From contig JAFVFN010000020.1 in NCBI GenBank assembly GCA_017475405.1, positions 1 through 64,000 of the forward strand: 64,000 bases of DNA, given 5' to 3'. The translations under genes were made by a program, and so were the position numbers. The notes under the pieces are model-generated. The model made no database searches and was not told the DNA's origin. It was given only the letters and a program-made list of their open reading frames with translations. The DNA is from Elusimicrobiaceae bacterium. GTDB taxonomy: Bacteria; Elusimicrobiota; Elusimicrobia; Elusimicrobiales; Elusimicrobiaceae. Positions 1 to 8,348 of this stretch are shown piece by piece; the first letter of the stretch is position 1; every line of letters starts with the position of its first letter.

Positions 1-8
1 GAAAGACA

Positions 9-38
9 GGGGATAGCAGGCGAAAGCCTGCTTTCCCC
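9..38 (+). other. hairpin upstream of the first pilin gene
   Basis: GGGGA at 9-13 pairs with TCCCC at 34-38, and GCAGGC at 16-21 pairs with GCCTGC at 26-31 around a GAAA tetraloop. No U-tract follows, so it is either the end of an upstream transcript or a stable element in the 5' leader of the gene at 80. Confidence 0.5.
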
Positions 39-79
39 CGGATAAACAAAAAGGAATAAAGCAAAGGAGGAACGAGGTA

Positions 80-1513
80 ATGAAGAAGAAAGGATTTACG
101 CTGAGTGAATTACTGGTAGTAGTGGTAATCATCGGGGTACTAAGTGCGGTAGTATTACCGAAGTTTAGTAAGGTAATAGAGACGCGAAAGACGACAGAAG
201 CGGAAGAGCTGATGAGTGCGGTGAGGACAGAGCAGGAAGCGAGATGTACGCTGAGTAAGAAATACGCAGATGTATCTACATTAGGATCGTACAGAGCGGG
301 GAAGAACTTTAGCTATGGTAATGAAGATAAGAATCTGGGGATGATAGCCACAGCAAGTAATAACAAGTATAAGTTAGAGATGCCGTCATATGCAGACGGG
401 CGAATCTGTTGTAGTGATATAGAGACAGGGGCGTGTAATAATCTAAATAAGAGCTATCCGTTGTGTAGTGATTTGGTAAATAAAAGTAAGACTCCGGATT
501 ATGTAGCGGGAAATGAAGACTGTGGGATAGAGATAGAGGAAGGAAAAGAAACCCCTACAGAGCCGGAAGAAGAAGAGTGTGTGAGTGGAACGACGGAAGA
601 AAGGAGCTGTAGTAATAACTGTGGGGAGACAGGGACGCAGAAGAACCAGTGTATAGGAGGGAAGTGGCAAGGCTGGGGAGCGTGTTCTGTGTCTGATAAG
701 ACCTCTTGCGGCGGCGGAACTGTATGTGATCCTGGTCAAAAAGAAGTATCTTCTTGCACGTGTGGTGTGGAACAAGGACGAGTATGTAAAGCAGATGGGA
801 GTGGCTGGGATACTTATAATAACGGAAGCTGTGAACTAAGCAATGCAGAAAAAGTTTCGTGTTCTTGTGTAGAGCAGCCGGCCTCTGAAAGCAGAGATTG
901 TAAAGAAGGAACTGGTACACAAACTATGGATTATGTTTGTAAGAACGGAGCATGGGTAGCAGGTGAATGGAAAGGGGAATGTCATGTGTGTACGCCCTCG
1001 GCCTCTTACACGGAAGTTTCTCATGCTTATGCACATGGGGTAGCCCCGAATTTACATAATTTGTGTATGGATAACTGGCAATCCAGAACGACCCCTTATA
1101 CATGTACAAATGTAACAGCGGAAACTACTTGTACAGATTTTTATTTAAAAGAAAAAGGGATTTCTCGAAATTATGTAGATATATCAGGTAAGGGATTAAC
1201 GGCAGGAATACAAAGCGGAGGCGGTTGCAGCCCCAGCCATTGGAATGATCAACTTAATATAGAAGGTTTGTCCGATATGGCAAATTGGAAATCGGTCAAA
1301 AATGCGAGTGATGCACAAGCTGCCTGTAATAAAGCTACAACAGTTGGAACCTTTGGTTATTATACCTGTAGCGTTACAAAACCAAATACAGGAAATGTCC
1401 ATTACGATAATAATGGTATAAATTGGAGTGGAACAACATATGCGATTGGGTATTGTATCGTCAAGGAAAATAATAAATATATGAAAGCTACCGTTACCTG
1501 CTGTCCGCAATAA
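80..1513 (+). CDS. large Cys-rich type IV pilin-like protein
   Basis: The protein has 477 residues. It begins with a type III prepilin signal: a short basic leader (MKKKG), then FTLSELLVVVVIIGVLSAVV, so a PilD-type peptidase should cut before the Phe and methylate it. After the N-terminal helix the protein is far longer than an ordinary pilin. Residues from about 165 to 310 are very rich in cysteine with W-G-x-C and C-x-C pairs, suggesting a disulfide-stabilised, possibly thrombospondin-like surface module. The purine-rich first half uses codons unlike its neighbours. AGGAGG lies before the ATG. It is probably a minor pilin or adhesin tip, but the C-terminal function is not recognised. Confidence 0.8.
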   Translation: MKKKGFTLSELLVVVVIIGVLSAVVLPKFSKVIETRKTTEAEELMSAVRTEQEARCTLSKKYADVSTLGSYRAGKNFSYGNEDKNLGMIATASNNKYKLEMPSYADGRICCSDIETGACNNLNKSYPLCSDLVNKSKTPDYVAGNEDCGIEIEEGKETPTEPEEEECVSGTTEERSCSNNCGETGTQKNQCIGGKWQGWGACSVSDKTSCGGGTVCDPGQKEVSSCTCGVEQGRVCKADGSGWDTYNNGSCELSNAEKVSCSCVEQPASESRDCKEGTGTQTMDYVCKNGAWVAGEWKGECHVCTPSASYTEVSHAYAHGVAPNLHNLCMDNWQSRTTPYTCTNVTAETTCTDFYLKEKGISRNYVDISGKGLTAGIQSGGGCSPSHWNDQLNIEGLSDMANWKSVKNASDAQAACNKATTVGTFGYYTCSVTKPNTGNVHYDNNGINWSGTTYAIGYCIVKENNKYMKATVTCCPQ

Positions 1514-1540
1514 TAAGTACATACATTCAGGATGTGTTCT

Positions 1541-1576
1541 ATCCCCGGACTTGTAAAAGTTCGGGGATATGTTTTT
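1541..1576 (+). terminator. Rho-independent terminator after the Cys-rich pilin
   Basis: ATCCCCGGACTT at 1541-1552 pairs with AAGTTCGGGGAT at 1557-1568 around GTAA, and is followed by ATGTTTTTG. Confidence 0.85.
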
Positions 1577-1757
1577 GTAATTGAAAACTCATGCCGGAAG
1601 ATGGTTATTAAGTAAGCACAAGCGAGATTTTCTAAACTACAAACGAAAACAGAGCTTAATAGATTAAAGTTTACTCCTTTCTTTTAGAATATAGGATTCT
1701 TATAAAGAGTTATGGAGCCCGAAAGCAGGGTATTTCGTTGGAATTACGACGGTATTG

Positions 1758-2417
1758 TCAGTTGAGAAGTTCGTCCAAATCAGCAGGTACTCGTTCTAAG
1801 GACTTATAAATTTTAAACGCGTGTTCTTTAATGAAAGTATCCGGTTGTTTAATATTAGGAACCATGCAGGTACGCATTTCGGCGCGGATGGCCGCCGTGG
1901 CACCTGCCACGGAGTCTTCGAATACCAGACATTCGGACGGATCGCGTCCCAGTTTGGCGGCTGTGCGCAGGTATACTTCGGGGTTGGGTTTGAGTTGTGT
2001 GACATCTTCGCATGTGGTCAGTGTGACAAAGTAACGTGCCAAATCTTTTTTGTTTAGGAAATACTCTGCCCATTTGCGAATATTGGAAGAAGCAAGTGCT
2101 AAGGTAAGTCCGCGTTTATAAAACAGTTCGACAGTTTCTTTGGCACCGGGCATAAAAGGGATTTCTCCGCCGCGGGCTAAATATTCTTCTACGAGCTGGT
2201 AAGTGCGGCGTTCCAAACGATCCGTATCCGTATCGGGACCGAAATGCTGCTTAATAAATTTATTGGCTTCTTCCCGGCTGATACCCACGCCCTGTGCAAA
2301 GAGCTCAAACGTGAAGGTAAGCCCCATTTCCTGGGCGGCGGTCTTATAGCATTCAAAATAAATATGTTCGGTATTAAATAATGTACCGTCCATATCAAAA
2401 ATAACGCTTTGTATCAT
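1758..2417 (-). CDS. HAD-family phosphatase (beta-phosphoglucomutase-like)
   Basis: A 219-residue haloacid dehalogenase hydrolase of the type with an alpha-helical cap. Motif I is DMDGTL near the N-terminus (nucleophile Asp and general acid Asp), motif II is the Ser in LASSN, motif III is the Lys in LKPNPEVYL, and motif IV is FEDS. Length and cap position match phosphosugar phosphatases or beta-phosphoglucomutases. The substrate cannot be read from the sequence. It stands alone, convergent with the pilin gene at 80. Confidence 0.88.
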   Translation of the reverse strand: MIQSVIFDMDGTLFNTEHIYFECYKTAAQEMGLTFTFELFAQGVGISREEANKFIKQHFGPDTDTDRLERRTYQLVEEYLARGGEIPFMPGAKETVELFYKRGLTLALASSNIRKWAEYFLNKKDLARYFVTLTTCEDVTQLKPNPEVYLRTAAKLGRDPSECLVFEDSVAGATAAIRAEMRTCMVPNIKQPDTFIKEHAFKIYKSLERVPADLDELLN

Positions 2418-2631
2418 ACTTATATTGTATAAAATTTATTGATTGCTCAAAATTGTCTGGAAAAACGAATAAAGATGTTATTGCATACTAAGAAAATCAC
2501 AGATGAAAGCTTGTTGTGAAAGGAAAACGTACGCTAAAAATCGGAAATTTTGCTGTGGTGAGCGTACTCAAACAATAAAACTGATTGAAACATGCAAAGT
2601 ACAAAATCTATGGAGAGCAGTTCGCAGCCGC

Positions 2632-3450
2632 TTACTTAACCTTATTTGGTATGTATACTGCGAATTGAACGAAATCGGGAAAGAAAAAATCTCTTGCAGA
2701 TCGTATTTTTGGATTTTGCGCGGCTAAATCCTTTAATTGTGCCTTTATGGACATATCATCAATTTTTACATAGAAATAATTGGCGTTTTGGTTACAGTCA
2801 ATTTCCTCTGCGTGATGACTTACGGTAACTTGTTCGGGTATGATTGCGTGGGTATCAAGATTCATCTGGTAGGATTTTGCGGCATAATCATCAGCTTCTT
2901 TGTTTTTTTCTGTGGTATAAAAGTCGAAAATAATATGTTTTTCACCAAGTCTGATCGGAAGATCTTGGAAAGGCATGGAGGTACTATTGATATGTCCATT
3001 CCCAGCATATACAATTACAATATCATAAAACGGTTTAGCCGCTTTTAGATAAGAAGTCCACTGCTCATTTCTCAGAAGCCTTCCTAATGTCGACATTAAT
3101 AAGAATCCTGTGAATTTTTGGAAGTTTTGATGAGGAAAAACGACATTATTATATGGCGTAGGGATGGCAATTAAGAGTTGCCCAAGTTTGGTACCAGTGT
3201 AGTTGTTATACTCTTTGGCTTCAACAGGCACACTCACACTTTCGCACATTCCCTTGAGATAGGTGCCGATGCGGTTGCTATACACGCCCCTGCCCATAGG
3301 TCGCCACAAGTTATCATCCAATGCTAACACATCTATGTCCAATCGGTCCGCCTGTGGAATTAATTGAGCATAAGGTTCATCTGTGTACATCGCTTCGTTT
3401 GGATTGCCCGGCAAACCTGATGGGAGTCGCGAAATCTGCCATTCTGGCAA
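2632..3450 (-). pseudogene. C-terminal part of a frameshifted secreted protein
   Basis: This 272-residue frame continues the product that begins at 4000. The two frames overlap, and colinear reading needs a +1 shift (one extra base) near 3416-3424, around CCC ATC AGG. After the shift the sequence reads SGLPGNPNEAMYTDEPYAQ and runs to a normal end (YIPNKVK). No family was recognised. Because both halves are long and undecayed, the shift is a recent mutation, a sequencing error or recoding. The annotated start here is probably not used. Confidence 0.6.
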
Positions 3451-4000
3451 ATTCTAAGGCTAGTAAAATACGGGCTTGCGGATTAGCCTGACGCACAGAT
3501 TCCATTACATGTTTTACTTCTTGAACTATGCTTTGTCTATGATGCCCAGAAGCGTCTGTTAAAAAAATGAACGGGAACCCTTTGGTTTCTTTTCCATAGT
3601 CGGGCTGATCATCTTCTGAAAAGATATAATGGCTTGCATCTATTCCAAGAGAGTCAAGCAAATATGTGCTCTGTGTACCCCATTCTCCCCACAGTTCTAA
3701 TTGTCGTTTGGCAATTATCGTGTACTCAGCATTAATGTTTTTAAAATCATCATATGAGATCCAGTGATTTTTTATTTCTGGGTCATCTGGATTCAAACGT
3801 ATCTTGTCTAAGCTCTGTGTGATTTCTTGTTGCCGATTCGATAAAATTGTAAAGGGCTGATCCTGAAAGAGCGAAGAGCTTGTTTGCAGGAATTCGTGCG
3901 GGGTATAAGTGCCCGAAAACAGTTGATAGGAAAATATGGGGACCATTCCTTCCAACGCGCAGCATATGAATACTACAATCCATTTGTGTAAGATCCGCAT
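3377..4000 (-). pseudogene. N-terminal part of a frameshifted secreted protein
   Basis: The frame starts at the ATG at 4000 behind GGGAGAAA. Residues 6-20 are hydrophobic (WIVVFICCALEGM), giving a signal peptide or membrane anchor and so a periplasmic product. The reading frame loses coherence after FARMADFATP and stops at 3377, while the homologous continuation lies in the next frame (2632-3450). Rejoined, the protein would have about 455 residues. The family is unknown, and there is no operon partner, with recO lying upstream on the same strand. Confidence 0.6.
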
Positions 4001-4067
4001 AAGTTTCTCCCGCAGTCATCTATAAGTATGGATGCAATCGTTAAAAAAATCAAGTTTCAGGCACCTG

Positions 4068-4096
4068 CGCCCGTGTTGAAACCCGGAAGACGGGCG
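4068..4096 (-). terminator. possible terminator downstream of recO
   Basis: CGCCCGT at 4068-4074 pairs with ACGGGCG at 4090-4096. On the minus strand a T-run follows only about 15 nt later, so termination is uncertain. Confidence 0.35.
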
Positions 4097-4166
4097 TAAT
4101 AATCAGTAACCAAGAAGTCTTGTCTTGAGTTAAGCCGTAAACGGATTTGCGGTTATATTTTGTCTT

Positions 4167-4868
4167 TTAAGCATGTAACCCGGATTGCGCAAAGATAGGG
4201 GTTTCGGTTTTTTGGAAGGGCCGGATTTCGACATCTTCCAGTCCGATGTTTTTAAGTGTATTTAAGGGATAGGTCAAATAACGATCTAAAAAACGGCGTA
4301 CTACGTTATTGCACTTGGCCAGTGCCAGTAAATCCTGCGGATCGTCAAATGCCAAACTGGAAAATTTATCTTCATGCATCCGCTGCCAAAACTGTGGGGA
4401 GATTTGCAGTACCGGATGGTCTAGCCCGAAACCGGCCAGCATCATAAGACGCAGGGTAAACGCTGCCGTGAATGCCGGAGTCGGTTCTCCGTATTCCAGT
4501 TCGGTAAGTGCGGTAACTAAAAGTTCAAATTTGTCTTCGCTGACCTGATGCAGCGGGGTTAAGCGCATCAGTAGCTCGCAGCAGTGTAAGGCCAGAGTGG
4601 TACGTTTTAAATGATGATGTACGGCCGGGAAGACGGACTGAATTTTCCCGCCCGTTATGGTGCTTAATACGCCACCGCGTTTGACATAAAACCGAAACTC
4701 GGCCCAAGTAAGCGGTTCGCACAACGCTTTTAGTTTGCCGGCCTGCCGGGATACGCCGGGCAGGCGTGCGTTGAGACGACCGTGCTCGCGTGTATAAATG
4801 GACACGATGCGGTCACTTTCCCGAAATGCCTGGCGGTACAAAATAACGCCGCTGTCAGTGAAAATCAT
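4167..4868 (-). CDS. recO: DNA repair protein RecO
   Basis: A 233-residue protein with the RecO layout. An N-terminal OB-fold (FTDSGVILYRQAFRESDRIVSIYT, then H-G-R-L and P-G-V-S-R) comes first, and a helical C-terminal domain (residues about 85-230) follows. The positions of the usual zinc-binding cysteines do not show a clear C4 set, as in many bacteria. RecO loads RecA onto SSB-coated DNA with RecR in the RecFOR recombination pathway. It is transcribed divergently from the gene at 4989. Confidence 0.9.
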   Translation of the reverse strand: MIFTDSGVILYRQAFRESDRIVSIYTREHGRLNARLPGVSRQAGKLKALCEPLTWAEFRFYVKRGGVLSTITGGKIQSVFPAVHHHLKRTTLALHCCELLMRLTPLHQVSEDKFELLVTALTELEYGEPTPAFTAAFTLRLMMLAGFGLDHPVLQISPQFWQRMHEDKFSSLAFDDPQDLLALAKCNNVVRRFLDRYLTYPLNTLKNIGLEDVEIRPFQKTETPIFAQSGLHA

Positions 4869-4988
4869 AGTTACATCATAGCAAATTTATGACTTACATA
4901 CACAGTTCAAAGACCTATACGGGACATAGGCCCAAGGTCCCTTGTATTTATCATCCATGTTTAGAAAACTATAAGTAAGGAGAATTTT

Positions 4989-5777
4989 ATGCGTATTTAT
5001 AAATATGTTTTGATTACTTTACTAAGTGTTTGTGCAAGCGGCATTGGGGCACAGTCTTTGGCTGCCGTGGAAAAAGCCGTGGGCGGACTGTCCATGCGCG
5101 GTGTGCAGCAAAAAATAGCCTTGCAGACACAACTGCAGGGAACGGTGTCCGAACGGGGGCCTCTCGTCCCTGTTCCGGTTAATCTGCCCCCCGGTACCCG
5201 GATCAAGGGTTCTTTATCCGGAGTGATCAACGGTTATGCACGTTTGCCTTGGAATACGACTCAATTTACCCTGCCGCAGTTACCGCAGGTCCAATTGACT
5301 GCTGTGACAATTGACAATGCGACGTTTGTGCGTAAAGAAAGGGTATTTTTGCCCAAAGGTTCGTATGCCGTTAAAATGCCGGACGGGGATTACCGATTTT
5401 TTACCAATGATGTGCCAGCTTCGACGCAGTTAACTGCGCAGATTGACCGGGCCCGTTTTGGGGACATGCTGCAATTTGACTTTGAGGCACAACCCGAGCG
5501 CCCTGTTTGGAACGGCCCAAGAAGCTATACCAGTCAAGATGAGCTCGCACGTGACGTATCCCAACAACGTCAACCGATTGCTCACTACAGTGAGTATGCA
5601 TTTATGGGGCCGATTGATGTATATGAAGTGCCTGCTGGTGTGGTATATTCTCCTGAGGGACATCGTGCTCCTATGGTGTTGGATCCGCAAGGTTCGTATG
5701 TATTGATTGTGATACAAAAAACCGGAAGAGGACAACTCATTGAAAAAGAGGCATTAGAGCTGTTGGCACGACCCTAA
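4989..5777 (+). CDS. secreted protein of unknown function
   Basis: A 262-residue protein with a clear Sec signal peptide (MRIYKYVLITLLSVCASGIG, cleavage near AQS-LA). The mature part is rich in proline and beta-type residues and has no recognised domain or catalytic motif. AAGGAG precedes the ATG. It lies just upstream of rpmH but seems a separate transcription unit, since a promoter for rpmH follows its stop codon. Confidence 0.7.
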   Translation: MRIYKYVLITLLSVCASGIGAQSLAAVEKAVGGLSMRGVQQKIALQTQLQGTVSERGPLVPVPVNLPPGTRIKGSLSGVINGYARLPWNTTQFTLPQLPQVQLTAVTIDNATFVRKERVFLPKGSYAVKMPDGDYRFFTNDVPASTQLTAQIDRARFGDMLQFDFEAQPERPVWNGPRSYTSQDELARDVSQQRQPIAHYSEYAFMGPIDVYEVPAGVVYSPEGHRAPMVLDPQGSYVLIVIQKTGRGQLIEKEALELLARP

Positions 5778-5802
5778 AAATAGTCCCGCGTGCAAAAACT
5801 CT

Positions 5803-5831
5803 TTGCAAAATAGCCCTATAAAAGCTATAAT
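5803..5831 (+). promoter_or_regulatory. sigma70-type promoter of rpmH-rnpA-yidD-yidC-jag
   Basis: A -35-like TTGCAA at 5803-5808 and a perfect TATAAT at 5826-5831 are separated by 17 nt. Confidence 0.65.
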
Positions 5832-5870
5832 AATACTGTGTTTTTCGCAGACACCATTTTAAATTAGTAT

Positions 5871-5921
5871 AAGGAGTTTGCACACGCCCGGACGTTTTGG
5901 CGCGTTGTGCATGAAATAATT
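5871..5921 (+). promoter_or_regulatory. rpmH leader: Shine-Dalgarno and bridging hairpin
   Basis: The only good ribosome binding site, AAGGAG at 5871-5876, is 45 nt from the rpmH ATG. A hairpin lies between: TGCACA-CGCC at 5879-5888 pairs with GGCG at 5899-5902 and TGTGCA at 5906-5911. Folding it would bring the site to about 11 nt from the start codon. Confidence 0.55.
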
Positions 5922-6062
5922 ATGTTACCGACTTACAGACCTAACAAAAGAAGACGTGCCAAACATATCGGTTTTCGGGCCCGTATGGCCACTGCCGGGG
6001 GCCGCAAAGTTTTAAGTGCCCGCCGTGCCAAAGGACGCCACGAACTGATCCGCGCCGCCTAA
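5922..6062 (+). CDS. rpmH: 50S ribosomal protein L34
   Basis: A 46-residue, highly basic protein with the L34 signature: [20 protein letters not shown] near the start and [16 protein letters not shown] at the end. It binds 23S rRNA in the large subunit. It heads the conserved rpmH-rnpA-yidD-yidC-jag block, with rnpA 4 nt downstream. dnaA, often adjacent in other bacteria, is not present. An in-frame GTG at 5907 is a possible but unlikely earlier start because it adds residues not seen in L34. Confidence 0.95.
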   Translation: MLPTYRPNKRRRAKHIGFRARMATAGGRKVLSARRAKGRHELIRAA

Positions 6063-6066
6063 GAAC

Positions 6067-6417
6067 ATGTTACCCAACGGTCTGCCGCACCGGTTGCGCC
6101 TGCATTTAAGACGAGATTTTGAACATATCATTGGGACAGGCGCCAAATATCAAAACAGCGGGCTTGCCTTGTGGTGTGAACAACGCGCAGGCGGTCCCGC
6201 CCGGTTTGCGGTAGTGGTGTCTAAAAAACTAGGCCCGGCGGTTGTACGCAACCGTACCAAACGATTATTAAGAGAAGCCTTTAGGACGCTAAGAGTCCGT
6301 ATTACAGACGGGGCAGATATCATTGTAAAGCCCCGCAACAGCGAAAAATTAAGTACCGTGCAAGCAGCGCAGGAAGCGCTCACGTCACTATGTGCCAAGG
6401 CCGCATTACTTAAATAG
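6067..6417 (+). CDS. rnpA: ribonuclease P protein component
   Basis: A 116-residue basic protein that joins the RNase P RNA to mature tRNA 5' ends. It has the RnpA core F-A-V-V-V-S-K-K-x-G-x-A-V-V-R-N-R-x-K-R-L-L-R-E (residues about 48-77), which holds the RNR RNA-binding motif. It starts 4 nt after the rpmH stop, so translation is likely coupled. Confidence 0.95.
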   Translation: MLPNGLPHRLRLHLRRDFEHIIGTGAKYQNSGLALWCEQRAGGPARFAVVVSKKLGPAVVRNRTKRLLREAFRTLRVRITDGADIIVKPRNSEKLSTVQAAQEALTSLCAKAALLK

Positions 6418-6433
6418 CTTGCTATGAACAAGC

Positions 6434-6673
6434 ATGATGAAACAGGTTTCGCTTCTTTTTAGGAAAACAGTAACAGGGTTTTTTGCAGTGTTGCAGGTAT
6501 GTGTGCGTCCGTTACTCGGACCGCGCGGGGTATGTCGTTTTACACCCACTTGCAGTCAATATGCACAGCAGGCCGTGCTCAAACACGGTGTTATCAAAGG
6601 CAGTTGGCTGGCCGTCAAACGTATCAGTAAATGCCATCCGTGGCATGCAGGCGGCTATGACCCTGTCCCTTAG
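6434..6673 (+). CDS. yidD: membrane protein insertion efficiency factor YidD
   Basis: A 79-residue protein with the YidD signature: [19 protein letters not shown] (residues about 28-48), then K-R-I-x-x-C-H-P-W-x-x-G-G-Y-D-P-V-P at the C-terminus. YidD is a small amphipathic inner-membrane-associated protein that assists YidC. Two ATG codons lie in tandem at 6434 and 6437. The position between rnpA and yidC is the conserved one. Confidence 0.95.
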   Translation: MMKQVSLLFRKTVTGFFAVLQVCVRPLLGPRGVCRFTPTCSQYAQQAVLKHGVIKGSWLAVKRISKCHPWHAGGYDPVP

Positions 6674-6730
6674 TGTTTTTCGGGCTTCCTCTTACGTTTC
6701 ACGTATGTGAAACCGACTTAGAGGAGTATT

Positions 6731-8338
6731 ATGAATAACCGACAATTCCTGATCACCGCCATGTTTTTCCTCCTGGTGATTACCGGATATAATCAATTTG
6801 TGGCACTTCCGCGCGCTCGTGCGGCCCAACAGGCAGCCGAGGCACAGCTGGAGCAGGAACAAAAACTGCGCACCGCGCCGGCCGCTGCGGTCGTGGGTCC
6901 CGAAGGGGCGTATCTGACCCGGGCGCAGGCTTCCGATAAACCGGAAGAGCTGACCACGCTTTCACTCTCACATGCCACCGTGACGTTTTCTTCCAAAGGG
7001 GCCGGCATTAAAACATACCTGTATAAAGATGTATTGGGAGATGTAGACCTGACTCCGTATGCCGGAGAGGGGTATTTTGCCACCCTGCCGCAGGTGGATT
7101 TCACGGAATATGCCCGCACGAAAGATTCCATTACGTTTACCGGTGACATCGCGCCCGGTGTAAGTGTTGCCAAGACTTATCGGTTGCAGGCAGACGGTCT
7201 AGCGGAACTGACGCTTAAGTTTAATAACCGCACGTCTGGCAGCGTGACGTTAGCGGACTGGCAGTTTAACTTCGGACCCGGGTTATCCACGGTCAAGAGT
7301 GAACTCAAGGACAACGAGCGGGAAAGTAAAGCCGTATACCTCGTGCAGGAATCCGGCAAGAAAAACCCGACCCTGGAAACGTTCAGCAAAAATGAAAAGC
7401 AACCTGCGCTTGCGTGGCAATGGGCCGGACTGGAAAACCGCTATTTCTTAGCGGTACTCGCGCCGCAGGACTGGACGCCCGGCAAGTTATCTACCGAACG
7501 GACAGTTATTGGCACTCAAAAAAAGTTTTTTGGGCTGAGCGAAGGGGAAATCAAAGGACCCCGGTTACAGATTACCGTGCCCGGACAAACTTTAGAAGCC
7601 GGTACTTCCAAGACCTATACGTCTCACTTTTACTTCGGTCCGAAAGATTACCAGCTTTTCCAAACCCCGGCGTTTGAACCGTATCATTTTGAACGCAGTA
7701 TCGCGTTCGGGTTCTTCGGGGCACTGGGAAAGATTGCACGCAACGTGCTGGAGCTTTTCTATAAATGGACCGGCAACTACGGCGTGGCCATTATCATGAT
7801 CACGGTACTGTTGCAGCTCATCTTGTGCCGGTTTACCATTATGCAGCTCAAATCGGCTGCCCAGATGAAGAAAATCCAACCGGAAGTCAAACGCGTACAG
7901 GAAAAATACAAAAACGATCCGGCGGCGCTGAACCGGGAGACTTTGGCCTTGTACCAAAAATACCACGTTAACCCATTGATGGGTTGTTTGCCGCTGCTTA
8001 TCCAGCTGCCGATTTTTCTGGCATTGTTTAATGCACTGCGCACCTCGTGGGCACTGCATGGAGCCAAGTTTGTCTGGTGGCTGACGGACTTGTCGGCCAA
8101 GGATCCGTATTATATCCTGCCCGTTTTGATGGGGGCCGTGATGTTTCTGCAGCAACGTGGCAACATTCCGCCCGGCACGGACCCGGCACAGGCTGCCATG
8201 TTTAAATATATGCCGCTTATTTTTACCTTACTGTTTATGAACTTCCCGTCGGGACTTGTATTGTACTGGCTGACCAACAGCTTACTGACCTACGGGATCC
8301 AGACCCTGGTAAATAAGAAACTGATTCAAGCAAAATAG
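6731..8338 (+). CDS. yidC: membrane protein insertase YidC
   Basis: A 535-residue insertase of the Gram-negative type. It has an N-terminal membrane segment (FLITAMFFLLVITGYNQF), a large periplasmic beta-rich domain (residues about 60-330), and a conserved C-terminal core with about five membrane helices. The first core segment is followed by the cytoplasmic hairpin KKIQPEVKRVQEKYKND. The groove Arg is within ILCRFTIMQ. It inserts inner-membrane proteins alone or with SecYEG. The gene follows yidD and precedes jag by 10 nt. Confidence 0.96.
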   Translation: MNNRQFLITAMFFLLVITGYNQFVALPRARAAQQAAEAQLEQEQKLRTAPAAAVVGPEGAYLTRAQASDKPEELTTLSLSHATVTFSSKGAGIKTYLYKDVLGDVDLTPYAGEGYFATLPQVDFTEYARTKDSITFTGDIAPGVSVAKTYRLQADGLAELTLKFNNRTSGSVTLADWQFNFGPGLSTVKSELKDNERESKAVYLVQESGKKNPTLETFSKNEKQPALAWQWAGLENRYFLAVLAPQDWTPGKLSTERTVIGTQKKFFGLSEGEIKGPRLQITVPGQTLEAGTSKTYTSHFYFGPKDYQLFQTPAFEPYHFERSIAFGFFGALGKIARNVLELFYKWTGNYGVAIIMITVLLQLILCRFTIMQLKSAAQMKKIQPEVKRVQEKYKNDPAALNRETLALYQKYHVNPLMGCLPLLIQLPIFLALFNALRTSWALHGAKFVWWLTDLSAKDPYYILPVLMGAVMFLQQRGNIPPGTDPAQAAMFKYMPLIFTLLFMNFPSGLVLYWLTNSLLTYGIQTLVNKKLIQAK

Positions 8339-8348
8339 GAGAGATTTT

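Noticed and set aside
443..1522. Several minus-strand frames opposite the Cys-rich pilin
   Set aside because: They are shadows of a purine-rich coding strand; they lack ribosome sites and have low-complexity Tyr/Thr/Ser composition.
7283..7295. TTATCCAC-like DnaA box near rpmH, suggesting oriC
   Set aside because: It is a single imperfect match inside yidC coding sequence, with no cluster of boxes, no AT-rich unwinding region and no dnaA in the window.
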